From Vogesella indigofera (GTDB lineage: Bacteria > Pseudomonadota > Gammaproteobacteria > Burkholderiales > Chromobacteriaceae), in the NCBI RefSeq assembly GCF_003633895.1, contig NZ_RBID01000015.1, positions 124,001 through 188,000 on the forward strand: a stretch of 64,000 nucleotides of DNA, read 5' to 3'. The notes beneath the pieces are model-generated. The model saw only the letters and a list, made by a program, of their open reading frames with translations, made no database searches and was not told where the DNA came from. The translations under genes were made by a program, and so were the position numbers. Each line of letters opens with the position of its first letter. The stretch's first letter is position 1. Of this stretch, positions 18,484 to 26,290 are shown one piece after another.

Positions 18484-18810
18484 TTACGGTTTTGGCTTGG
18501 AGTTGGCGAGGTATTTCGCCAGACTCTGCAAGGTGGCGTCGTCGATGTCCGACACCCGGAATGCCGGCATCGCGCGCAGGCCGCTGCGCGGGATGGTGGT
18601 GAAGATCACCTCCGGCAGGCCGCGGCCGAGCAGCACCGGGCCGATGCCGGCCTCGTGGCACTTGGCACAGATTTTTTCGTAGTACTGCTGGCCTCTGGAG
18701 ATCTCGGCCGTGCCTTCGGCGCTGGCACTCATCGCCGGCACCGCCAGCAAGGCTGCCAGCAGCACACCCGGCAGCGCCCGCGTGCTGATCCTGTTCCCGT
18801 TACTCACCAT
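18484..18810 (-). CDS. pchC: c-type cytochrome subunit of 4-cresol dehydrogenase
   Basis: This 108-aa cytochrome has a Sec signal (ALPGVLLAALLAVPAMSASA), one heme site Cys48-Ala-Lys-Cys51-His52, and Met81 in LRAMPAFR as the likely sixth ligand. It accepts electrons from the FAD of PchF and passes them on. The start at 18810 has AAGGAG five bases upstream; a longer frame to 18954 has no support. It is the first gene of the minus-strand operon pchC-pchX-pchF-pchA-HiPIP-tatA-vdh. Confidence 0.88.
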   Translation of the reverse strand: MVSNGNRISTRALPGVLLAALLAVPAMSASAEGTAEISRGQQYYEKICAKCHEAGIGPVLLGRGLPEVIFTTIPRSGLRAMPAFRVSDIDDATLQSLAKYLANSKPKP

Positions 18811-19278
18811 TTTTCTCCTTGTGTGTGTCCGCACTTCACCCGCTTGCCGTCGCCGCGCGGCGCGCGCAGTCACCTTGATGACGGCGCGGCGCCGGGCATG
18901 GCCACGGCGGAACTGTTGTTGCCTGCTTGATGACGGGGTGAAACCGCTTGCCAACCAAAACCGGGCTTTCTCTTGACCTGATGCAATGTTGTTGCAAGAT
19001 CAATCTGGTAGTGGTGCCAAAACTCTATAGTTGAAGCCGCAGCCTCTCAATATCGTTTTTTGGGTATTTATGGCACTTTTTTGGGAAATGTAGTTTTTGG
19101 ATTACAAAAAGGTGAAACCAGCTAAGTGACTGACATAAAAAACGATTTTTCGCGATGGCATTGACCGTGCCGCCAGCGAACGCGGATCCGGCAGCCGCTC
19201 CAGCTGAACCGTCGCACCGAAAACCCGGCGCTGCCGCCACCACCCGACGACGGCTTGCGGCGGCGGTTTCCTGCCGTG

Positions 19279-19348
19279 CCCTAGCCTCTACTCCCTAGCC
19301 TCTACTCCCTAGCCTCTACTCCCTAGCCTCTGCTCCCTACCCTCTACT
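19279..19348 (+). repeat. Five tandem 14-bp repeats
   Basis: The unit is CCCTAGCCTCTACT. Three exact copies (19279-19320) are followed by two with one change each (G for A at 19332; C for G at 19340) and a partial copy. This is a simple tandem array between two operons that could vary in copy number. Confidence 0.9.
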
Positions 19349-19368
19349 CCCTGCCCCTTGCCGCGGCC

Positions 19369-19388
19369 TGCGGCCAACGTTGGCCGCA
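19369..19388. repeat. Palindromic pair of the GTTGGCCGCA word
   Basis: Two words overlap head to head as TGCGGCCAACGTTGGCCGCA, a perfect 20-bp palindrome in the intergenic region upstream of quiC. Confidence 0.85.
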
Positions 19389-19480
19389 AGCGGCATGGTG
19401 TGGCTGCCGCGTACCGGCACTGTCGCCAATTTGTCGCAGCCGGTCACGCGCCGCCGCACACGGGTGCAAGATTTTTCCAC

Positions 19481-19502
19481 TTATGTACCAATTGGTACAT
19501 AA
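19481..19502. promoter_or_regulatory. Palindromic operator upstream of quiC
   Basis: A perfect 22-bp palindrome has half-sites TTATGTACCAA / TTGGTACATAA and is centred 44 bp before the quiC start. A close variant is upstream of the aroQ-TRAP operon at 21654-21675. The symmetry and length fit a TetR- or GntR-type dimer. The regulator is unknown and could be any of those encoded in the window or elsewhere. Confidence 0.75.
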
Positions 19503-19535
19503 TAAAGAGATACACACCCAATAACGGAGGATGGC

Positions 19536-21431
19536 ATGAAGCATTCCATTGCAACCGTGTCCCTGAGCGGCACGCTGCCGGAGAAGCTGGAGGCGATTGC
19601 GGCAGCCGGTTTTGACGGCGTCGAGATCTTTGAAAACGACCTGCTCTACTTCGACGGCACACCGGCCACCGTGCGCCGCATGTGCGCCGACCTGGGACTG
19701 GAAATCATGCTGTTCCAGCCGTTCCGCGATTTCGAGGGCGGCCCGCGCGAGCGGCTGGCGCGCAACCTCGACCGCGCCGAACGCAAGTTCGACCTGATGC
19801 AGGAGCTGGGCACCGACCGCATCCTGGTGTGCAGCAGCGTGGCCCCGGACACCAGCCAGGACGACGCGCTGATTGCCGACGACCTGCGCCAGCTGGCCGA
19901 GCGCGCCGCGCGCCGCGACATCCTGGTCGGCTACGAGGCGCTGGCCTGGGGCCGCCACGTCTACTCCTACCAGCACGCCTGGCGCCTGGTGCAGCAGGCC
20001 GACCACCCCAACCTCGGCATCATCCTCGACAGCTTCCACACCCTGGCGATCAAGGACGACCTGTCGCTGCTGGCGCAGATCCCCGGCGACAAGATCGTGT
20101 TCGTGCAGCTGGCCGACGCGCCGCTGTTGAACATGGACGTGATGGAGTGGAGCCGCCACTTCCGCAGCTTCCCCGGCCAGGGCGATTTCGAGCTGGGCGC
20201 CTTCCTCGCGCCGATCATCGCCGCCGGCTACCGCGGCCCGCTGTCGCTGGAGGTGTTCAACGACGGCTTCCGCGCCGCGCCGACACGGCTGACCGCCATC
20301 GACGGCCTGCGCTCGCTGCGCTATCTGGAAGAAGTCACCGCCCGCACCCTGCGCGCCGAGGGTGCCAGCGCGGTGGCCGACAGCCTGTTCTCGCCGCCAC
20401 CGGCGGCCGACTACCACGGCGTGGAGTTCCTGGAGTTCGCGGTCGACGACGACTCCGGCGCGCGGCTGGGCAAGCTGCTGCAACAGTTCGGTTTCAACCG
20501 CGCCGGGCAGCACAAGTCCAAGGACGTCACCCTGTACCAGCAGGGCGACATCAACCTGATCCTCAATGCCGAGCCGGATTCCTTCGCCCACGCCTTCTAC
20601 GTGTCGCACGGCCCGTCGCTGTGCGCCGCGGCGTTCCGCACCGACGACGCGCAGCAGGCGCTGACCCGCGCCAAGCTGTACGGCTGCAAGCCGTTCGAAA
20701 GCCGCGTCGGCCCCAACGAGCGCCACATCCCGGCGGTGCGCGCGCCGGACGGCAGCCTGCAGTACCTGGTTGCGGCCAACGTTGACGGCGCGTCCATCTA
20801 CCAGTCGGATTTCGACGCCTGCGATACGACCACACCCGGCCTCGGCCTGACCGCGCTGGACCACTTCGCCATCGGCCTGCCGGCGGAGACGATGGACAAC
20901 TGGATCCTGCACTTCCGCGCCATCTTCGGCTTTGCCACCGAGCACGAGTGGACGCTGCCGGACCCGTATGGCCTGATGAAGAGCCGCGTGGTGCGCAGCA
21001 CCAACAACAGCATCCGCATTCCGCTCAACATCTCGGAAAACCGCAACACCGCCATCGCGCGCTCGGTGTCGACCTACAAGGGCTCCGGCCTGCAGCACAT
21101 CGCCTTCGCCAGCGACGACATCTTCGCCGCGGTGGTGCAGGCACGTGTCAACGGCGTGCCGCTGCTGGACATCCCCGACAACTACTACGACGACCTGCTG
21201 GCGCGTTTCAGCCTCGACGACGACTTTGTCGCGCGCCTGCAGCAGCACAACGTGCTGTACGACCGCGACGCCGGCGGCGGCGAATTCCTGCACGTGTACT
21301 CCGCGCCGTTCGACGAGCGTTTCTTCTTCGAGATCGTGCAACGCCTCGGCAGTTACGACCAGTACGGCGCGGCCAACGCGCCGGTGCGGCTGGCGGCGCA
21401 GGCGCAACGCCGCAACCGCCAGGGCGGCTAG
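19536..21431 (+). CDS. quiC: 3-dehydroshikimate dehydratase fused to an HPPD-like domain (QuiC1 type)
   Basis: This 631-aa two-domain enzyme converts 3-dehydroshikimate to protocatechuate. Residues 1-285 form a TIM barrel of the AP-endonuclease/sugar isomerase type with metal-binding segments (VGYEALAWGRH, IILDSFHT, GPLSLEVFND). Residues about 300-620 form a vicinal-oxygen-chelate domain like 4-hydroxyphenylpyruvate dioxygenase (HGVEFLEFAVDDD, TALDHFAIGLPAE, QHIAFASDDIF, RFFFEIVQRLGSYDQYGAANAP). This fusion is the known QuiC1 architecture of pseudomonads and other proteobacteria, in which the second domain's role is unclear. The ATG at 19536 follows ACGGAGG. It is regulated by its own palindromic operator and ends in a strong terminator. 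Confidence 0.92.
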   Translation: MKHSIATVSLSGTLPEKLEAIAAAGFDGVEIFENDLLYFDGTPATVRRMCADLGLEIMLFQPFRDFEGGPRERLARNLDRAERKFDLMQELGTDRILVCSSVAPDTSQDDALIADDLRQLAERAARRDILVGYEALAWGRHVYSYQHAWRLVQQADHPNLGIILDSFHTLAIKDDLSLLAQIPGDKIVFVQLADAPLLNMDVMEWSRHFRSFPGQGDFELGAFLAPIIAAGYRGPLSLEVFNDGFRAAPTRLTAIDGLRSLRYLEEVTARTLRAEGASAVADSLFSPPPAADYHGVEFLEFAVDDDSGARLGKLLQQFGFNRAGQHKSKDVTLYQQGDINLILNAEPDSFAHAFYVSHGPSLCAAAFRTDDAQQALTRAKLYGCKPFESRVGPNERHIPAVRAPDGSLQYLVAANVDGASIYQSDFDACDTTTPGLGLTALDHFAIGLPAETMDNWILHFRAIFGFATEHEWTLPDPYGLMKSRVVRSTNNSIRIPLNISENRNTAIARSVSTYKGSGLQHIAFASDDIFAAVVQARVNGVPLLDIPDNYYDDLLARFSLDDDFVARLQQHNVLYDRDAGGGEFLHVYSAPFDERFFFEIVQRLGSYDQYGAANAPVRLAAQAQRRNRQGG

Positions 21432-21457
21432 TTTCCGCAACTGAAACACTCTCCTTT

Positions 21458-21483
21458 GGGCGCCGGTCGGCGCCCGTTTTTTT
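21458..21483 (+). terminator. Rho-independent terminator of quiC
   Basis: The stem GGGCGCCG / CGGCGCCC has a 2-base loop and is followed by G and seven T. It lies 27 bp after the quiC stop. Confidence 0.9.
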
Positions 21484-21620
21484 GCCTGGCGCCGGCGGCG
21501 GTGGCGCGGTTTGCGGCGGCGGCGCCCGTTTGCCGCAATGCAGCAAACGTGGGCCTGCCGGCACTGTTGCGGATCACCACAATCCGTCATCGCAAGACCT
21601 TGATTTGCCTCAATCAGACA

Positions 21621-21675
21621 TTGACAAAGCGGCACCGATACGCCATTCTTTCATTATGTACCAACAGGTACATTT
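21621..21675 (+). promoter_or_regulatory. Promoter and palindromic operator of the aroQ-TRAP-aroE operon
   Basis: A perfect -35 hexamer TTGACA (21621-21626) is followed by a weak -10 region near 21644-21657. An operator with half-sites ATGTACC / GGTACAT spans 21654-21675 and differs from the quiC operator mainly in its centre (AACA for AATT). Binding here would cover the -10 or start site, suggesting repression. Confidence 0.6.
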
Positions 21676-21709
21676 CTAAAAAAGACACAGAGAGATTGAG
21701 GAGCACGAC

Positions 21710-21763
21710 ATGTTCTTCCCACCATCGCCAGCAGTGGCCGCCACCCAGCAGGGAGCGCGCTGA
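21710..21763 (+). CDS. Upstream ORF, 17 codons, coupled to aroQ
   Basis: An ATG at 21710 has a strong ribosome site TGAGGAG six bases upstream and reads [17 protein letters not shown] before TGA at 21761. That stop is one base before the aroQ ATG, and the frames differ. The uORF has a better ribosome site than aroQ itself, so ribosomes may reach aroQ by re-initiation. The peptide shows no run of one regulatory amino acid beyond two Phe. Whether it is a functional peptide or only a translational lead-in is unknown. Confidence 0.45.
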   Translation: MFFPPSPAVAATQQGAR

Positions 21764-21764
21764 C

Positions 21765-22205
21765 ATGGCCACCGATATCCTGGTACTCAACGGCCCGAAC
21801 CTGAACCTGCTGGGCAAACGCCAGCCGGAAATCTACGGCCACGAAACCCTCGCCGACGTCGAACGCAGCTGCCGCAGCGTGGCGCGCGAATACGGCCTCA
21901 CCATCGACTTCCGCCAGAGCAACGACGAAGCCCAGCTGATCGACTGGATCCACCAGGCGCGCGAGCAGCACACCAGCATCGTGATCAATCCGGCCGGCTA
22001 CAGCCACACCTCCATCGCACTGATGGATGCACTGTCCGCCTTCCCCGGCAGCATCATCGAAGTGCACATCAGCAACATCCATCGCCGCGAAAGTTTCCGG
22101 CATCTGTCCTACGTTTCAAAAGTGGCGACCGGCGTGATCTGCGGTCTGGGTACGGCGGGTTACAACCTCGCGGTGCACCACCTTGCCTGCCACCTGAAGA
22201 AATAA
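21765..22205 (+). CDS. aroQ: 3-dehydroquinate dehydratase, type II
   Basis: This 146-aa enzyme interconverts 3-dehydroquinate and 3-dehydroshikimate. The N-terminal [18 protein letters not shown] carries the catalytic Tyr24 and flexible-loop arginine. [13 protein letters not shown], the IIEVHISN histidine and [13 protein letters not shown] are all type II landmarks. The start at 21765 follows GGGAGCGCGCTGAC; a longer frame to 21456 crosses the terminator. Placed between quiC and a TRAP transporter, and ahead of an AroE-like gene, it is probably the catabolic copy feeding quinate carbon to protocatechuate and not the biosynthetic one. Confidence 0.93.
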   Translation: MATDILVLNGPNLNLLGKRQPEIYGHETLADVERSCRSVAREYGLTIDFRQSNDEAQLIDWIHQAREQHTSIVINPAGYSHTSIALMDALSAFPGSIIEVHISNIHRRESFRHLSYVSKVATGVICGLGTAGYNLAVHHLACHLKK

Positions 22206-22282
22206 ACGACGAGCCGTTTCTTGACTGGCAGACGCGCCTGCCGCGCCCCGGCGCTGCAGCGACGCACTGCATGGAGGTTGTG

Positions 22283-22786
22283 ATGGAAAAAGTAATCGAC
22301 GTATCGATGCAGATACTGAAGGGCATGATGGCCCTGCTGCTGGCCGGCATGGTGCTGCTGGTGTTCACCAACGTGGTGCTGCGCTACAGCTTCAACAGCG
22401 GCATCAGCCTTTCCGAAGAGCTTTCGCGCTGGTTCATGGTGTGGATGACCTTCCTCGCCGCCATCGTCGGCGTGCGCGAAAAGGGCCACCTCAATGTCGA
22501 CAGCCTGGTCCGGCGCCTGCCGGTACTGGCGCAGAAGGTCTGCCACGTGCTGATGGAAGGCATCGTGCTATACCTGCTGTGGCTGTTCGGCAGCGGCAGC
22601 TGGCAGCAGGTGGTGATCAACCTTGACGTCCCGGCACCAATGACCGGCCTGCCGATGGCGACGGTATACCTGGCCGGCCTGGTGTTCAGCGTGCTGTCCG
22701 CCGTCGTCGTCGTATTCGATCTGTACAAGGTATTCAGCGGTGCACCAGTGTCCGACGTGCACACCACGCTGAATATCGCTGACTAA
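22283..22786 (+). CDS. TRAP transporter small permease subunit (DctQ family)
   Basis: This 167-aa membrane protein has four hydrophobic helices (MMALLLAGMVLLVFTNVVLRY, WFMVWMTFLAAIVGV, VLMEGIVLYLLWLFGSGSW, VYLAGLVFSVLSAVVVVFDL) and the DctQ-type motif SEELSRWFMVWMTF. It supports the large DctM subunit in Na+-driven uptake. The start at 22283 is chosen since GGAGG lies five bases before it; the ATG at 22271 overlaps that ribosome site. By context the substrate is quinate, shikimate or dehydroshikimate. Confidence 0.88.
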   Translation: MEKVIDVSMQILKGMMALLLAGMVLLVFTNVVLRYSFNSGISLSEELSRWFMVWMTFLAAIVGVREKGHLNVDSLVRRLPVLAQKVCHVLMEGIVLYLLWLFGSGSWQQVVINLDVPAPMTGLPMATVYLAGLVFSVLSAVVVVFDLYKVFSGAPVSDVHTTLNIAD

Positions 22787-22807
22787 GCCCCGGCCGGAGA
22801 CTGCATC

Positions 22808-24088
22808 ATGGTTCTGACTATCTTTCTTGGTACCCTGCTCGGTGCCATGGCAATGGGCATGTCGATTGCCTTTGCCCTGCTCTTGTCCGGTGTGGCGCTG
22901 ATGTACCACATGGACATGTTCGATGCGCAGATCGTCGCGCAAAACCTCATCAACGGCGCCGACAGTTTCGCGCTGCTGGCAGTACCGTTCTTCCTGCTCG
23001 CCGGCGAGGTGATGAATGTCGGCGGCCTGTCGCGCCGCATCGTCAACGTGGCGATGGCGCTGGTCGGCCACGTCAAGGGCGGCCTCGGCTACGTCGCCAT
23101 TCTCGCCTCCTGCATCCTCGCCAGCCTGTCCGGCTCGGCGGTGGCCGACGCCGCGGCGCTGGCGGTGCTGCTGGTGCCGATGATGGTACGCGCCGGCCAC
23201 GACCAGGCCCGCTCCAGCGCGCTGATCGCCGCCGGCGGCATCATCGCGCCGATCATCCCGCCCAGCATCGGTTTCATCCTGCTGGGGGTGGCTGGCAACC
23301 TGTCGATCTCCAAGCTGTTCCTGGCCGGCATCGTGCCCGGCATCCTGATCGCCGCCTCGCTGTGCGTGGCGTGGTGGTGGGTGTCGCGCTCGGAAGACAT
23401 CCAGCCGGCGCCGCGCAAGTCGGCGGGTGAAATCATGGCCGCGGTGCGTGACGGGTTCTGGGCGCTGCTGCTGCCCGGCATCATCATCGGCGGCCTCAAG
23501 TTCGGCATCTTCACCCCGACCGAAGCGGCGGTGGTGGCGGCGGTGTACTCGCTGTTCGTGGCGATGGTGATCTACCGCGAGCTGAAGCCGTCACAGCTGT
23601 TCCATGTCTTTACCGTGTCGGCCCAGACCACCGGCATCGTGATGTTCCTGGTCGCCGCCTCGCTGGTGTCGGCGTGGATGATCACCATCGCCGACCTGCC
23701 GTCGCAGCTGATCGAGCTGCTGGCCCCGCTGATGGACGACCCGACACTGCTGATGCTGGTGATCATGCTGATCATCGTGCTGGTCGGCACCGCGATGGAC
23801 ATGGCGCCGACCATCCTGATCCTGGCGCCGGTGCTGGTGCCGGTGGTGACCCAGGCCGGCATCGACCCGATCTACTTCGGCGTGCTGTTCATCATCAACA
23901 CCTCGATCGGCCTGATCACGCCACCGGTGGGCACCGTGCTCAACGTAGTGTGCGGCGCCACCCGCACCAAGATGGGTGCGCTGATCTCGGCGATCACCCC
24001 GTTCCTGCTGGCCGAGCTGGCGGTGCTGTTCCTGCTGGTGCTGTTCCCGAGCATCGTCACCGTGCCGGCCGCCTGGTTTGCCCGTTAA
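22808..24088 (+). CDS. TRAP transporter large permease subunit (DctM family)
   Basis: This 426-aa polytopic inner-membrane protein carries out transport in the tripartite ATP-independent system. DctM landmarks include AVPFFLLAGEVMNVGGLSRRIV, LASLSGSAVADAAALAVLLVP, IIAPIIPPSIGFILLG, FTPTEAAVVAAVYSL and a final INTSIGLITPPVGTVLNVV. It follows the small subunit gene by 21 bp and precedes the binding-protein gene, so the order is Q-M-P. Confidence 0.93.
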   Translation: MVLTIFLGTLLGAMAMGMSIAFALLLSGVALMYHMDMFDAQIVAQNLINGADSFALLAVPFFLLAGEVMNVGGLSRRIVNVAMALVGHVKGGLGYVAILASCILASLSGSAVADAAALAVLLVPMMVRAGHDQARSSALIAAGGIIAPIIPPSIGFILLGVAGNLSISKLFLAGIVPGILIAASLCVAWWWVSRSEDIQPAPRKSAGEIMAAVRDGFWALLLPGIIIGGLKFGIFTPTEAAVVAAVYSLFVAMVIYRELKPSQLFHVFTVSAQTTGIVMFLVAASLVSAWMITIADLPSQLIELLAPLMDDPTLLMLVIMLIIVLVGTAMDMAPTILILAPVLVPVVTQAGIDPIYFGVLFIINTSIGLITPPVGTVLNVVCGATRTKMGALISAITPFLLAELAVLFLLVLFPSIVTVPAAWFAR

Positions 24089-24150
24089 GTTTTCGTAGCA
24101 CCTCCGGGGAGGAGACCCCGGAGTCCAATTCCAACATGGAGAGAGACATC

Positions 24151-25158
24151 ATGAAGTTGAACAACATCGCCGTGCTCGGCAGTGCCGCCATCCTCGCCCT
24201 CAGCCTCGCCGGCCAGGCCAGCGCCGCCGACATCAAGGAACGCACGCTGCGCTTCTCCTTCCTCAATGCCAAGGAGCACCCGCAGGGCATGGGCGCCGCC
24301 AAGTTCGCCGAGCTGGTGAACAAGGCTTCCGGCGGCAAGATCACCGTCAAGCTGTTTCCGTCCGGCGTACTCGGTGGCGACGTGCAGACCGTGTCCTCGA
24401 TCCAGGGCGGCACCCTCGACTTCACCGTGCTCAACGCCGGCCTGCTGTCCAGCCACGCCAAGGAATTCGTCTTGTTCGACCTGCCGTTCCTGTTCAACAG
24501 CGGCAAGGAAGCCGATGCCATCGTCGACGGCCCGATCGGCAGCAAGCTGCTGGCCAAGCTGCAGGGCAAGGGCATGGTCGGTCTCGGCTACTGGGAGCTG
24601 GGCTTCCGCCACCTGACCAACAACGTGCGCCCGGTGGTGAAGATGGAAGACATCGCCGGCCTCAAGGTGCGCGTGGTGCAGTCGCCGCTGTACATCGAGA
24701 TGTTCTCGGCGCTGGGCGCCAACCCGGTACCGATGCCGTTCACCGAGCTGTACACCGCGCTGGAAACCAAGGCGGTCGACGGCCAGGAAAACCCGGAAGC
24801 CACCATTCTCGGCACCAAGCTCAACGAAGTGCAGAAGTACATGACCCTCACCGGCCACGTCTACAACCCGCAGGTGCTGCTGACCAGCCAGAAGCTGTGG
24901 GACCAGCTGTCCGCCGACGAGAAGAAGCTGCTGCAGAAGGCCGCGCGTGACGCCACGCTGTACCAGCGCAAGGTCAACCGTGACGGCGCCGCCCAGGCGC
25001 TGGCCAAGCTGAAGGCGACGATGAAGGTGAACGAGCTGTCCGCCGCCGAAAAAGGCCGCATCCGCATCAAGCTGCAGGGCGTGACCAGAAAGTTCAGCGA
25101 AAACGTCGGCCCGCAGCTGATGGGCGAGCTGAACAGTGAACTGGCCAAACTGCGCTAA
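24151..25158 (+). CDS. TRAP transporter substrate-binding protein (DctP family)
   Basis: This 335-aa periplasmic protein has a signal peptide ending near Ala26 (LAGQASA|ADIKE). The DctP fold is shown by FSFLNAKEHPQGMGAAKFAELV, KLFPSGVLGGDV and GLKVRVVQSPLYIEMFSALGANPVPMPFTELYTALETKAVDGQENP; the arginine in LKVRVVQSP usually contacts the substrate carboxylate. A carboxylated ligand (quinate or shikimate) fits. The start at 24151 follows GAGAGAGACATC. Longer frames upstream overlap dctM and are not used. Confidence 0.92.
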   Translation: MKLNNIAVLGSAAILALSLAGQASAADIKERTLRFSFLNAKEHPQGMGAAKFAELVNKASGGKITVKLFPSGVLGGDVQTVSSIQGGTLDFTVLNAGLLSSHAKEFVLFDLPFLFNSGKEADAIVDGPIGSKLLAKLQGKGMVGLGYWELGFRHLTNNVRPVVKMEDIAGLKVRVVQSPLYIEMFSALGANPVPMPFTELYTALETKAVDGQENPEATILGTKLNEVQKYMTLTGHVYNPQVLLTSQKLWDQLSADEKKLLQKAARDATLYQRKVNRDGAAQALAKLKATMKVNELSAAEKGRIRIKLQGVTRKFSENVGPQLMGELNSELAKLR

Positions 25159-25227
25159 GCCGCCATTCCCCCCCCACCCCGGCGCCGCCCCGCAGGCCGC
25201 GCCGGGAGTCAACCACCGAGGCATGAC

Positions 25228-26124
25228 ATGATCTCTGAAGTTTCATCATTCGCAACCGAGCACGGCGTGCCGGACAAGGTGCTGATCGGCCTGATCGGTG
25301 CGGATATCCAGCGTTCAAAGTCGCCCTATCTGCACGAGCAGGAAGCGGCCGAACTGGGCTTCAAGCTGCACTACCAGCTGATCGACCTCAGCCGCATCGG
25401 CAAGGGTGTCGAGGCGCTGCCGGAGCTGCTCAGTGCCGCCGAAGCCTGCGGTTTTGCCGGCGTCAACATCACCCACCCCTGCAAGCAGGCGGTGATCCCC
25501 TACCTCGACCAGCTGTCGGAAGACGCGCGCCAGATCGGCGCCGTCAACACCGTGGTGTTCCGCGACGGCAAGCGCTACGGCCACAACACCGACTGGTCCG
25601 GCTTTGCCGAGCCGTTCCGCCGCCACTTCGCCGCGGACGACCTGCAGCGCGTGGTACTGCTCGGCGGTGGCGGTGCCGGCTCCGCCGTCGCCCACGCACT
25701 GCTGGTGGCCGGCACCCGCGAGCTGGTGATCGTCGACCAGGACGCCCGGCGCGCCGCAACGTTGGCCGCACGCCTGCACGGCTTCTTCCCGGACCGGCAG
25801 GTGACGGGCAGCAGCGACGTGGGCCAGGCGATGCCGGCCGCCAGCGGCCTGGTGCACGCCACGCCGACCGGCATGGACGGCCATCCCGGCCTGCCGCTGC
25901 CGGAAGCGCTGCTGCACGGCGACCTGTGGGTGGCCGAAGTGGTGTACTTCCCGCTGGAAACCGAATTGCTGCAGCTGGCACGCCAGCGCGGCTGCCGCGT
26001 GCTCGACGGCGGCGGCATGGCGGTGTGGCAGGCAATCGGCGCCTTCCAGCTGTTCACCGGGCGGCAGCCGGATACCGCACGCATGGAGCGTCACTTCCGC
26101 AGCATGATCGCCGCCCAGGCCTGA
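25228..26124 (+). CDS. Shikimate/quinate dehydrogenase, AroE-like
   Basis: This 298-aa NAD(P)-dependent enzyme oxidises quinate to 3-dehydroquinate and/or shikimate to 3-dehydroshikimate. Substrate site SKSPYLHE is at residues 30-37, catalytic Lys86 in NITHPCKQ and Asp122 in HNTDWSGF. The nucleotide loop GGGGAGSA is at 146-153. It is the last gene of the aroQ-TRAP operon and ends in a terminator, so it is most likely the catabolic enzyme (YdiB/QuiB-like) and not the aromatic-synthesis AroE. Cofactor choice (NAD or NADP) cannot be read confidently. Confidence 0.87.
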   Translation: MISEVSSFATEHGVPDKVLIGLIGADIQRSKSPYLHEQEAAELGFKLHYQLIDLSRIGKGVEALPELLSAAEACGFAGVNITHPCKQAVIPYLDQLSEDARQIGAVNTVVFRDGKRYGHNTDWSGFAEPFRRHFAADDLQRVVLLGGGGAGSAVAHALLVAGTRELVIVDQDARRAATLAARLHGFFPDRQVTGSSDVGQAMPAASGLVHATPTGMDGHPGLPLPEALLHGDLWVAEVVYFPLETELLQLARQRGCRVLDGGGMAVWQAIGAFQLFTGRQPDTARMERHFRSMIAAQA

Positions 26125-26157
26125 ACGTTATTCCCTTTTCTCGTTGCGTTGCTTGTC

Positions 26158-26197
26158 TGGCCCGTTCGGTGTTGTCACCGGCCGGGCCATTTTTTTG
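26158..26197 (+). terminator. Rho-independent terminator after the quinate/shikimate operon
   Basis: The stem TGGCCCG / CGGGCCA, with an internal extension, is followed by seven T. It begins 34 bp after the dehydrogenase stop. Confidence 0.85.
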
Positions 26198-26290
26198 TCT
26201 GTCGGCACCGCGGTTATGCCGGAAAGGCATTCCTGCGCTACCCGCCATCGCGTATGCTGTCCTGTCTTCCCTTCAGTTTGTCGCGCCGCC

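Larger units (their letters stand above)
18811..19535. other. Long intergenic region between divergent pch and quiC operons
   Basis: This 725-bp gap has no credible gene. From left to right it holds the upstream region of pchC; an AT-rich stretch at about 18970-19150 that probably carries the pch operon promoter and activator sites; a GC-rich stretch; five tandem 14-bp repeats (19279-19348); a perfect palindrome of two GTTGGCCGCA words (19369-19388); and a perfect 22-bp palindromic operator (19481-19502) just upstream of quiC. No sigma-54 site with the required GG-N10-GC spacing was found. Confidence 0.7.
21432..21764. other. Intergenic region with terminator, promoter, operator and upstream ORF
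   Basis: This 333-bp gap holds the quiC terminator (21458-21483), a -35-like TTGACA at 21621-21626, the second palindromic operator (21654-21675) and a 17-codon upstream ORF (21710-21763). No further gene is seen. Confidence 0.75.

Noticed and set aside
18970-19110. Possible sigma-54 promoters (TGGCAC near 19069 on plus and near 19018 on minus)
   Set aside because: The second element GC at the required ten-base spacing from GG is missing in both; only the first half matches by chance.
19025-19243. 72-codon minus-strand ORF in the pchC-quiC gap
   Set aside because: It has no ribosome site and no recognisable features and covers the AT-rich region expected to hold the pch promoter.
19344-21635. 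763-codon minus-strand ORF opposite quiC
   Set aside because: It is antisense to a clear two-domain enzyme and runs through the terminator, the operator and repeats.
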